From NCBI RefSeq assembly GCF_014725735.1, contig NZ_CP061368.1, positions 3,239,225 through 3,303,224 on the forward strand: 64,000 bases of DNA, written 5' to 3'. The notes below the pieces were generated by a model. The model was given only the letters and a program-made list of their open reading frames with translations. It did not search any database and had not been told where the DNA came from. This DNA is from Wenzhouxiangella sp. AB-CW3. GTDB lineage: Bacteria; Pseudomonadota; Gammaproteobacteria; Xanthomonadales; Wenzhouxiangellaceae. Shown here piece by piece: positions 14,797 through 22,952 of the stretch. A program made the translations under genes and the position numbers. Every line of letters begins with the position of its first letter. Position 1 is the first letter of the stretch.

Positions 14797-16959
14797 ATGC
14801 GGCGTGCCGAAAAGTGGCTGTTTGCCGGCGTCGCCCTGGTCGGGCTGGTCTGCCTGGCCTGGCTGATCGTTGCCGGCGTGCTGCTGTGGGCGGTGCTGGA
14901 TCCGGCCGACTGGGCGACGGTCACCGAGGCCCTGGGCGGACGCGCCGGGCTGCTGATCTTTCTCTGGGCGCTGGCGCTGGTGCCGGTCACCGGTACCTTG
15001 CGTTTTTTGATTGCACGCTACATCACCGCGCCCGCCCGCCTGGCCGAGGCGGCCCGGCTGCGGCTGGACAACCCGGTCGATGAACCGCTGAAAGTCGACG
15101 GCAGCCGCGAGACGCAACAGCTCGCCGACATCTTCAATACCCTGATCACGCGCCATCGCGAATTTCAGGAAGCCACCGATGAGCGCGTGGCCGAGGCCGG
15201 ACGGCGCATCGAACTGGAACGCGGCCGGCTGGCCGCCCTGATGTCGGAACTGCGCAAGAGCGTGATCGTGTGCAATCTCGACGGGCGCATCCTGCTCTAC
15301 AACAACCGGGCCCGGCAGCAGTTTCGCCGGCTGTCGGGCGCTGCCGAGGTCACCGGCGGCGCGGAACTGATGGGACTGGGCCGTTCGATCTACACCGTGC
15401 TCGACCGCCGCCTGGTTGCCCACGCGCTCGATACCGTCCGGCGCCGGCTCGAAAGCGGCGCGGAGAGTCCCGGCGCCCAGTTCGTGACCGCCACGCCGGG
15501 CGGCAAGCTCCTGCGCGTGCAGGTCACGCCGGTGTCGGAGGTCGGCGACGGCGAAGCCTCGCCAACACGCATGGCCGGCTTCGTGCTGCTGACCGAGAAC
15601 ATCACCGACGACATGCAGGCTGATGCCGAAAAGGATCGCCTGCTGCAGTCGCTGACCGAGGGCAGCCGTTCGGCACTGGCCAACACCCGCGCCGCCATCG
15701 AGATCCTGGCCGATGACGAGGTCGATGAGGCCCTGCGCGACCGCCTGCTCGGCGTGATCCACGAGGAAGTCACCTCCTTGAGCGAACGCATCGACGAGTT
15801 GAGCGCCAGCTCCACCGAGCGACTGCGCTCACGCTGGCCGCTGGAGGAAATGCTCGGGAGCGAACTGGTCGATGCCGCCGTGCGCCACCTGGCCGAAGAA
15901 GGGGAAATCCGCGTGGCGCACGAAGGCAACGGCGAGGAGATCTGGCTGAAGGTCGACAGCTTTTCCATCCTGCAGGCACTGGCCCATCTGGCCGGGCGAA
16001 TCACGGATGAACACTCGGCCGGATCGGTCAGCCTGCGCCTGGTCCGCCACGGCAAACGAGCCGCGCTGGATCTGCTGTGGCAGGCACGGGGCGAGGGCCC
16101 GAGCGACCCGGCCTGGGAGAACGAACCGATGCAGGCGGGCAATGAGCAGCTGTCCATGAGCGTGAACGATGTCATGGAACGCCACGGCGGCACCTGCTGG
16201 CATGAAAGCACAAACGGCGAGAAACACTGCTTCCGTCTGCTGCTGCCGGTCGCCGAGCCGGTCGAGCGCGGCACCGGGGCGCTGGCCGGCGATCGCGAAA
16301 GCCGACCCGAGTACTACGACTTCGACCTGTTTGCCACCACCCCTGAGACCCATTCGCTCGACGATGCCGAGCTGGGCCGACTCACTTTCACCGTCTTCGA
16401 CACCGAGACCACCGGCCTGGACCCGACACACGACGAAATCATCCAGATCGGCGCGGTGCGCATCGTCAATGGCCGCCTGCTGCGGCATGAGTTCTTCGAG
16501 CAACTGGTCAACCCGGGCCGCAGCGTTCCGGCCGCCAGCACCGCCATCCACGGCATCACCCCGGAGATGGTCCGCGGCCAGCCGGACCTGGAAACCGTGC
16601 TGCCGGCCTTCCATGCCTTTTGCCAGGACACGGTGCTGGTAGCCCACAATGCCGCTTTCGACATGCGTTGCCTGCAGGTGGCCGAGAACCGGACAGGGGT
16701 GGTGTTCGACCAGCCGGTGCTTGACACCCTGCTGCTCTCGGCACTGGTCCACGAGCACCAGGCCGAACACAACCTGGAAGCGCTTGCCCAACGCTTCGGC
16801 CTGGCCATCGTCGGTCGCCACACCGCCATCGGCGATGCCATGGTCACCGCCGAAATCTTCGTGCGCCTGATCCCGCTGCTAGCCGAGCAGGGCATTCATA
16901 CCCTCGGCCAGGCTCGCTCGGCCGCACAGAAAACCCAGTTCGCGCGCATGCGTTACTGA
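14797..16959 (+). CDS. membrane sensor pseudokinase fused to DEDDh (DnaQ-like) 3'-5' exonuclease
   Basis: 720 residues. Two membrane helices (about 8-34 and 49-70) are followed by a HAMP-like helix, a coiled coil, a PAS-like segment (SELRKSVIVCNLDGRILLYN), then a region laid out like HisKA/HATPase. The H-box is SLTEGSRSALANTR with no phospho-His, and the usual N and G boxes are not recognisable, although the closing ERHGGTCWHES-FRLLLPV pattern remains. The C-terminal exonuclease (about 525-720) keeps all three motifs: DTETTG (D535), HNAAFD (H617) and HTAIGDA (H675, D680). DnaQ-like exonucleases adjacent to cNMP-CBS-DUF294 and SSS genes recur in gammaproteobacteria. Activity is probable; the substrate (DNA, RNA or a nucleotidylated product) is unknown. 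Confidence 0.85.
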   Translation: MRRAEKWLFAGVALVGLVCLAWLIVAGVLLWAVLDPADWATVTEALGGRAGLLIFLWALALVPVTGTLRFLIARYITAPARLAEAARLRLDNPVDEPLKVDGSRETQQLADIFNTLITRHREFQEATDERVAEAGRRIELERGRLAALMSELRKSVIVCNLDGRILLYNNRARQQFRRLSGAAEVTGGAELMGLGRSIYTVLDRRLVAHALDTVRRRLESGAESPGAQFVTATPGGKLLRVQVTPVSEVGDGEASPTRMAGFVLLTENITDDMQADAEKDRLLQSLTEGSRSALANTRAAIEILADDEVDEALRDRLLGVIHEEVTSLSERIDELSASSTERLRSRWPLEEMLGSELVDAAVRHLAEEGEIRVAHEGNGEEIWLKVDSFSILQALAHLAGRITDEHSAGSVSLRLVRHGKRAALDLLWQARGEGPSDPAWENEPMQAGNEQLSMSVNDVMERHGGTCWHESTNGEKHCFRLLLPVAEPVERGTGALAGDRESRPEYYDFDLFATTPETHSLDDAELGRLTFTVFDTETTGLDPTHDEIIQIGAVRIVNGRLLRHEFFEQLVNPGRSVPAASTAIHGITPEMVRGQPDLETVLPAFHAFCQDTVLVAHNAAFDMRCLQVAENRTGVVFDQPVLDTLLLSALVHEHQAEHNLEALAQRFGLAIVGRHTAIGDAMVTAEIFVRLIPLLAEQGIHTLGQARSAAQKTQFARMRY

Positions 16960-16997
16960 TCACCCGACCTCGACTCAGCCCCAAGGGAGCGCCAACC

Positions 16998-18815
16998 ATG
17001 AACGCCACCGACATTCGCGAATTCCTGAGTACCGTTGCGCCCTTCTCGGAGCTGGAGCGGGAGGCCATCGACAACCTGGCCGGATACTTCAGCGAGAAAA
17101 GCTTTGCCGGGGGCAAGGAAATCGGGACTTTCAGACAACCCGGCCGGCACGGGCTGTTCGTGATCCGCGCCGGCGCCGTCGCCATTCTCGACGAGGCCGG
17201 CCAGGAACTGGAACAGCGCGGCCGGGGCGAACTGTTCGGCCACGCCATCGCCCTGGACGGCGGCGTGCGCGACTATCGTGTCCGTGCCGTCGAGGACTGT
17301 CACCTGTTTCACCTGGATGCCGGCATCCTCGATCAGTTCAGTGCCGACCACGACATCGTGCGCCGTTTTCTCACCGCCGATCCCGGCGAGCGTTTGCGCT
17401 CGCTGGCCCAACGCAGCACCGGCACCCTGGCCGACATCGAGCTGCGCCAGCCAATCACGGCAAGCGCCGACACCCCCATTGCCCGCTGCGCGTCCCTGAT
17501 GGCCAGCCACCAGGTCAGTTGCCTGCCGATCACCGCCGGCGACGACCTGGTCGGCATCGTCACCGACCGCGACCTGCGCACCCGCGTGCTGGCCGCCGGC
17601 ATCGATCCGTCCGCCGCCATCGACCAGGTCATGACCCGCGACCCGCTGACCGCGCGCCTGGTCACCCGCATCGACGATGCGCTGGTGGAAATGATGCGCC
17701 TGGGCATTCACCACCTGCCGGTGCGCGACGAGTCCGGACGACTGGCCGCGGTGGTCAGTGCCGGCGATCTGCTCAGACTGCAGGCGCCGCATCCGCTCCG
17801 GCTGGTGCGCGACATCCAGCGTGCCGATGCGGTGGACGATCTGACCCGGCTGGCGCGCAAGGGTCCCTGCCTGCTGGCCAGCCTGGCCGGACGCGGCAGC
17901 GAAGTGACCGAAGTCGGGCGCATTGCCAGCATGATCACCGATGCCTGCACCAAGCGCCTGCTGCAACTGGCGCAGGAGCAACTCGGCCAGGCGCCCATGG
18001 AATGGACCTGGCTGGCCTTCGGCTCGCAGGCGCGCATGGAACAGGGCCTGGTCAGCGACCAGGACAACGGCCTGCTGCTGGCCGAAGCGCCCGACGAGGC
18101 GGCGTCACGGTACTTCAAGCAACTGGCCGAGTTCGTCTGCGACGGACTGGCCGACTGCGGCTACATTTACTGCCCCGGCGATGTCATGGCCAAGAGCCAG
18201 TGGCGCATGTCATTCGATCAGTGGCGGCACACTTTCGAGGGCTGGATGCTCGAACCCGAGCCGCAGTCGGTAATGAACTCCTCGATCTTCTTCGACATGC
18301 GTCCGGTCGCCGGTGATATTGATCTGGGCCGGAGACTGCATGGCGAAGTGCTCGACCAGGCCCGCGAGAGCAAATTGTTCCGGCGTTTCCTGGCTGCCGA
18401 GTCCATGCAGCATCGCCCGCCCCTGGGCTTTTTCGGGCGGCTGGTCCAGGAAAGCAGCGAGGACAAGGGTCAGGGCATTAATCTCAAAAAACGCGGCGTG
18501 CTGCCGATTGTCGACCTGGCCCGCGTGCGCGCGCTCGAGGGCGCCATCCGGGTCGTCCACACCGAAGAGCGCATCCAGTCCGCCGCCGAGGCCGGCATCA
18601 TGAGCGAGCGCGATGCCGACGACCTTATTCATGCCTTCCGCTTCATCGGCAATATCCGACTGAAGCACCAGGTCGCGCTCTACGAGCGCGGCGAGAAACC
18701 CAACCACCTGGTCGACCCCGATACACTTTCGGGCCTGCACCGTCGCTACCTGCGCTCGGCCTTCGGCATCGTGCGCACCGCGCAGAAGGCGCTGGCCCAG
18801 CGGTACCAGGTCTAG
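16998..18815 (+). CDS. cNMP-binding / CBS / DUF294 nucleotidyltransferase-like regulator
   Basis: 605 residues in four parts: a cyclic-nucleotide-binding-like domain (about 10-125), two CBS domains (about 150-205 and 208-262, with VTDRDL and VSAGDL ends), a DUF294 nucleotidyltransferase-like domain with GSQARMEQ (342-349) and SDQDNG (353-358), and a DUF294 C-terminal domain (about 470-605, INLKKRGVLPIVDLARVRAL). The catalytic-type Asp pair is intact. CBS pairs usually bind adenine nucleotides, so the protein could read cell energy or cyclic nucleotide state and adjust a partner. It is a paralogue of 10267-11343. An AAGGGAG site lies 8 bases before ATG 16998. The gene closes the operon. Confidence 0.88.
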   Translation: MNATDIREFLSTVAPFSELEREAIDNLAGYFSEKSFAGGKEIGTFRQPGRHGLFVIRAGAVAILDEAGQELEQRGRGELFGHAIALDGGVRDYRVRAVEDCHLFHLDAGILDQFSADHDIVRRFLTADPGERLRSLAQRSTGTLADIELRQPITASADTPIARCASLMASHQVSCLPITAGDDLVGIVTDRDLRTRVLAAGIDPSAAIDQVMTRDPLTARLVTRIDDALVEMMRLGIHHLPVRDESGRLAAVVSAGDLLRLQAPHPLRLVRDIQRADAVDDLTRLARKGPCLLASLAGRGSEVTEVGRIASMITDACTKRLLQLAQEQLGQAPMEWTWLAFGSQARMEQGLVSDQDNGLLLAEAPDEAASRYFKQLAEFVCDGLADCGYIYCPGDVMAKSQWRMSFDQWRHTFEGWMLEPEPQSVMNSSIFFDMRPVAGDIDLGRRLHGEVLDQARESKLFRRFLAAESMQHRPPLGFFGRLVQESSEDKGQGINLKKRGVLPIVDLARVRALEGAIRVVHTEERIQSAAEAGIMSERDADDLIHAFRFIGNIRLKHQVALYERGEKPNHLVDPDTLSGLHRRYLRSAFGIVRTAQKALAQRYQV

Positions 18816-18891
18816 TGGGCAGTAACTTTACTAACAAGAGCATCCGTGCCAAGCTTGCACTATCGGACCTTTCCTCTGTTGAGGTGGAGTC

Positions 18892-19407
18892 ATGATCAGC
18901 CCCGTTCGCGTCATTGCAGCCCTGACGCTTCTGATCAGCCTGGTTTCGACCGGCATCGCAGAAGAGCCAGCCATTTCCTACCAGCGCATTCACTCGCTGA
19001 TTACCGACCAGGACAACCGCATCAGCCTGAGGGTATGGGATGACGGACGCATGGAGATCCGATTTCCTTCCTACACCACTCGCGCCGGCACCTATCATCG
19101 CGACCTGCAAGACGATGAGATGGCCGAACTTCATGCCATTTTCGAGACCTTGCAGCCCATCGATCAGTCCCGACTCGACCAGCACCTGGACCAGTCGCGC
19201 AGTCAGACGCCGACCCATGTGGCCGACGCCGATGTCGTGCACTTCGAACGTCGCAGGAACGACGACCTGGAGATTTCATTGCGAGCCCCGGCACCGGACG
19301 TATGGTCACGCATTGCCCGGGATGTGGATGAACTCGCCGTCATGAACAGCGCAGAACAGGCATTGCGCAGCTGGATGGATCAGCAGATTGCCAGGTCGGG
19401 AGAATGA
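18892..19407 (+). CDS. hypothetical secreted protein
   Basis: A 171-residue protein, not recognised. It has an N-terminal signal peptide (ISPVRVIAALTLLISLVSTGIA, cleavage before EEPAIS) and a soluble domain of mixed charge with no cysteine and no visible catalytic motif. A GGTGGAG site lies just before ATG 18892. The stop overlaps the start of the metzincin-like gene (ATGA), so the two are coupled. A role as inhibitor or chaperone of the downstream protease is conceivable from that coupling only. Confidence 0.65.
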   Translation: MISPVRVIAALTLLISLVSTGIAEEPAISYQRIHSLITDQDNRISLRVWDDGRMEIRFPSYTTRAGTYHRDLQDDEMAELHAIFETLQPIDQSRLDQHLDQSRSQTPTHVADADVVHFERRRNDDLEISLRAPAPDVWSRIARDVDELAVMNSAEQALRSWMDQQIARSGE

Positions 19408-20429
19408 TTATGAAAACCGTACTGTTGGCCGGACTGATGCTCGCTGCCCTGCCATGCGCCCACGCAGGCGTGTTCATTTTTGCCGAGGGCACCAATGGCC
19501 TGGCTCCGAATGCCAATCTCATCACCCACCCCACCGGATATACCGGCGCCGACAATCAACACTTGAGCATCTCCGTGTGCATACACCCCGACAGTGAAAG
19601 CAAGACGGAGCTGGAGATTCCGGTCCGCAATTCCATCACGGTCTGGAATCAGTTCACACCCACACAGGGCAACGTGAATCGCCCGGACCCGGAGCTGGAC
19701 GTCAGTGAGGTCGATGCGGAAAGCGTGCTGTTGCACGAAGTCGGCCATTGCATTGGTCTGGCTCACCCCAACCTGGCCTCGGAGTCCGGCCTGTCAGGCA
19801 GTGATGCCCATTACGCCAAGACCCTGGAAGGCCCCAACGATGTCTATGACCTGGATCCAGGAGCAGACCAGGTGATCGGTACTCGGGACGACCAGCGCGG
19901 CGACGACCTCAACCTCAACTGGTTTCACGAGAGCAGCAATGACCCCTTCTCGTGGCCGGCGACTATCGATGGCAGCACCTATTCAGTTGATGTTTCGGAT
20001 CTCCCCACCGGCCATGAGTTTGTCGAAATCGCCGGCTGGGACGTCTGGGATGAACGGGAGCTGGATCACACCATCGCGGTGATGTTTCAGGGCATCACCA
20101 ACTCCGAGACCCGGCGCGAACTAAATCATGACGATGCCGCCATGATCCGTCTGGCTATGGGCGGCACCGACCGCACCCAGGGAACGGCCAAGGACTACAC
20201 CTATGAGCTGGAGTATGGTGGCGTCGATGATGACTGTGACATTACGGTCAAAATGACCGGCCAGAGCTTCGGAGTCTGCCAGGTATCCGCGACGTCCATC
20301 AGCACTAATCACTTCAGCATTTCGAGCGCCGAGATCGAGTTGGGCTCAACCTCGGAGTTCAACTGGCATTTCAACACCGAGCTGCTCGAGGAATTCCAGA
20401 TATTCCATGACCGCTTCGAACAGGAGTAA
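19404..20429 (+). CDS. secreted metzincin/matrixin-like metalloprotease
   Basis: 341 residues with a signal peptide (KTVLLAGLMLAALPCAHA, then GVFIF). The zinc-binding sequence HEVGHCIGLAHPN fits the metzincin consensus HExxHxxGxxH with Glu as general base. No methionine-turn was assigned, so metzincin membership rests on the zinc motif. The C-terminal half looks like a beta-rich accessory region, and the protein ends IFHDRFEQE, resembling a short tail I associate with secreted proteins of Xanthomonadales-like bacteria. ATG 19404 is used; ATG 19410 is possible. It probably degrades extracellular protein. Confidence 0.78.
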   Translation: MIMKTVLLAGLMLAALPCAHAGVFIFAEGTNGLAPNANLITHPTGYTGADNQHLSISVCIHPDSESKTELEIPVRNSITVWNQFTPTQGNVNRPDPELDVSEVDAESVLLHEVGHCIGLAHPNLASESGLSGSDAHYAKTLEGPNDVYDLDPGADQVIGTRDDQRGDDLNLNWFHESSNDPFSWPATIDGSTYSVDVSDLPTGHEFVEIAGWDVWDERELDHTIAVMFQGITNSETRRELNHDDAAMIRLAMGGTDRTQGTAKDYTYELEYGGVDDDCDITVKMTGQSFGVCQVSATSISTNHFSISSAEIELGSTSEFNWHFNTELLEEFQIFHDRFEQE

Positions 20430-20539
20430 TCCCTCCATCAGTCAGCATCGCTCCCCCTGACAGTTTTGCATGAGGCATTTGGCCACGATCCTGCGCATAG
20501 GTGGGTATCGACCCCCGATACCCAACCGCAGGATAGCCA

Positions 20540-21667
20540 ATGACCGCAATAAACCGACTGATACCCGTTCTCGCCCTTGTAGTACTGACGCTTCCAGCCA
20601 CCGCCGTCGGGTACGAACGCCAGTTCGATCAGCTCATGCACCAGGCCCACGCGGCGGTGAACGAAGAGCGAATGGAGGACGCGGCAGATTCTATCCGCGA
20701 GCTGCAGGAACTCATGGACGAGGCCGACGATCCCGAGCGCGGGCATGTCGCCCACTACTACAATCTCAAGCGCTATGTGCTCTACGAGATCGGCGAGACC
20801 GAAGCCGCTCTTGAAAGCTGCGAACGGGCGGTGGAGCGCCTGATGCCCGAAACCTCGAGCTTCGTGTACCTGGAAGATCAGCAGGTCATCCGGGCCACGC
20901 TCCGGGCCTGCCTGAACATGCACGCCTGGGACACGCTGGAACAGGCTGAGTCACTGGAAGCGCTTGTGCCGGCCTTCGAGCAGGTCATGACGATCTACAG
21001 CCTGGTCGTCAACGAACCACCGGAAACGCTGGAACGGTTTCACGTCACGCGCGCGGCCGTCCATCTGACCGCGGCACAGTTCGAACCGCTGTTCGAGAGG
21101 GCAGCCTTCGCCCAGTTGCAACCGTTTGTTGGAAACCCCGATCTGCCGTATGCCGACCACGACATCCTGAAGGCGGCCCTGGAAAGTGAGGCCTTTTCAG
21201 AGTTCGAGTATCGCCCGGCGAACGAGTCGGTGACGGTCGACGACATGCCGGCGGCCGTCCGGCCACCCGACACCATCGGTGAACACCTGGTGCCTTTGGC
21301 GGAAGCCTGCCACGCCGGCGACTGGGTGGCCTGCGACGACCTGTATGACCAGGCCCCACTGAACAGTGCCGCCCTGACTTACGGTGACACCTGTGGCGGA
21401 CGCCTGAGGAACAACGACTACTATTGCGAGGATGTTGCCGAAGACCGGCCACGCACCCTGCGACGACGTCGGGCGCAGGACATTCCTGCCGACCTGATCG
21501 ACACCAGCGTGGAACTGGCAAAGTCGTGCTATCAGGGCGAGCTCGAATCCTGCGACCAGCTCTTCGAATACTCGCCACCGGGAAGCATCGACTGGCTATA
21601 TGGCGACCTGTGCGGGCTGCGCTTCGATTCCAACCGCTACTACTGCACGCAACTGGGAAGTCTCTGA
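20540..21667 (+). CDS. hypothetical secreted protein with duplicated cysteine module
   Basis: 375 residues with a signal peptide (INRLIPVLALVVLTLPATAVG) and an alpha-helical N-terminal region with TPR-like features (about 30-220). Two copies of a roughly 45-residue cysteine module follow: LAEACHAGDWVACDDLYDQA with YGDTCGGRLRNNDYYCEDV, and LAKSCYQGELESCDQLFEYS with YGDLCGLRFDSNRYYCTQL. Each has four Cys in the same spacing, so two disulfides per module are likely in the periplasm or outside. The pattern C-x6-C-D-x-L recalls Sel1-like or CxxC-repeat proteins, but no family was assigned. Confidence 0.68.
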   Translation: MTAINRLIPVLALVVLTLPATAVGYERQFDQLMHQAHAAVNEERMEDAADSIRELQELMDEADDPERGHVAHYYNLKRYVLYEIGETEAALESCERAVERLMPETSSFVYLEDQQVIRATLRACLNMHAWDTLEQAESLEALVPAFEQVMTIYSLVVNEPPETLERFHVTRAAVHLTAAQFEPLFERAAFAQLQPFVGNPDLPYADHDILKAALESEAFSEFEYRPANESVTVDDMPAAVRPPDTIGEHLVPLAEACHAGDWVACDDLYDQAPLNSAALTYGDTCGGRLRNNDYYCEDVAEDRPRTLRRRRAQDIPADLIDTSVELAKSCYQGELESCDQLFEYSPPGSIDWLYGDLCGLRFDSNRYYCTQLGSL

Positions 21668-21675
21668 ACCGAAGA

Positions 21676-21706
21676 AACGCCGCTGCAGGATGTCTGCAGC
21701 GGCGTT
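21676..21706. terminator. bidirectional hairpin between convergent genes
   Basis: A perfect 12-bp stem AACGCCGCTGCA / TGCAGCGGCGTT with a 7-base loop lies between the ends of the cysteine-module gene and the convergent OmpA-family gene. AT ends flank the GC stem on both strands, as in a two-way terminator. Confidence 0.7.
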
Positions 21707-21753
21707 GATGCGGGCCCGGCAGTTGACCTTTCCCGCCCCGGTACAACTGGCAC

Positions 21754-22803
21754 TTACAATTCAACCAGTTCGACGCGGCGATTCTGTGAACGACCCTCTT
21801 CGTTGCGATTGGTGGCCACCGGCGCCATCATCCCGGCCCCGGCCGACTGCAGTCGGTCCTCGTCGATGCCGTGCTGATCCTCGAGCCACGACGCCACGGC
21901 CTGGGCACGCTCCATCGACAGGTTGAGGTTGTACTCGAAGTCGCCGACGTTGTCGGTGTGACCGACAATCAGCAAATCCAGCTCGGAGTTGTCCTCGAGC
22001 ACATCGGCAATGGTGGCCAGGGCATCGGCCGACTCGTCGATGATCTCGGCACTGTCGAACTCGAACAGGATGTCACGAACCGCCACGCGCCCCTCGGAGA
22101 TGATCCCGGCCTCGATCTCCTCGGCACTGAGGTCCTCACGATCGTGGGCGGCGACGATTTCGTCGCGCTCGGTCGGCTGCTCTTCAGGCGGCTCAGGTGC
22201 AGCCATTGCGAGTGTTGCTTCTTCCTGGGGCTCCTCGACGACATCGACCCGGATGGTCGGTTGACCATCGTCGCGGCGATTGTTGTACATCAACACGTTC
22301 ACGTACACGCTTTCTTCTTCGTGGCTGGCGGCCAGAAATCGCATGTCGCGTTCGCTACGGCTTCGTGGCCAGCCCAGGTGATGCACAGTGAGTCCGCTGG
22401 GTCGATCGCGATCAAACGTGTCGAAGCGGTGAAAACGCCGACCCAGATCATCCCGGCCACTGCCGGCGAACTCGATTTCGAAACCGGCCTGCTCCAGGCC
22501 CTGACGATAGGCGCGCTTGACCTGCAGTGTGCTGATCATGGTGTCCCGCAGGAGATAGGTCAGCTGGGTGTGCTCGCCCTCGAATTCGCGCTCATCCGGG
22601 AACTCACCGTCATCGTATGGGCCGAAAGTCAGCGTGACACGATCATATTCAGTGAATCGGTAGGTGATGATCTCGCTGCCGTCGACGCGTGGCACAAGGC
22701 GATGATCGCCCCATTCCTCGGGCTCTCCGGCGATGGCATGGACCGGCGCCATCAATAGTGCAACCGGCGTGGCTGTCAGCAACAGGATTCGCTTCAACAT
22801 CAT
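21754..22803 (-). CDS. OmpA-family outer membrane / peptidoglycan-binding protein
   Basis: 349 residues with a signal peptide (MLKRILLLTATPVALLMAPVHA), an N-terminal periplasmic domain of unknown type and a C-terminal OmpA-like domain (about 240-349). That domain includes FEFDSAEI, LLIVGHTDNVGDFEYN, LSMERAQAVASWL and SQNRRVEL, the residues that bind the diaminopimelate stem peptide. No beta-barrel is obvious, so it is closer to a DUF4892/OmpA-C type periplasmic protein than to full OmpA. The intergenic region to the divergent tex gene is 149 bp and should contain both promoters. Confidence 0.85.
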   Translation of the reverse strand: MMLKRILLLTATPVALLMAPVHAIAGEPEEWGDHRLVPRVDGSEIITYRFTEYDRVTLTFGPYDDGEFPDEREFEGEHTQLTYLLRDTMISTLQVKRAYRQGLEQAGFEIEFAGSGRDDLGRRFHRFDTFDRDRPSGLTVHHLGWPRSRSERDMRFLAASHEEESVYVNVLMYNNRRDDGQPTIRVDVVEEPQEEATLAMAAPEPPEEQPTERDEIVAAHDREDLSAEEIEAGIISEGRVAVRDILFEFDSAEIIDESADALATIADVLEDNSELDLLIVGHTDNVGDFEYNLNLSMERAQAVASWLEDQHGIDEDRLQSAGAGMMAPVATNRNEEGRSQNRRVELVEL

Positions 22804-22952
22804 AATAAATCAGTGATTTCGAATGAACGGTCATTGTAGGGAAATCGCCGGTCATATGGGGTGAATCCGGGAAAATGCAGTCCCGATGGCCGCTCGCCAT
22901 GTCAAGCTGGTGATGATGGCGGTGAATCGGGGATAATGCGCGGCTGTTTTCC

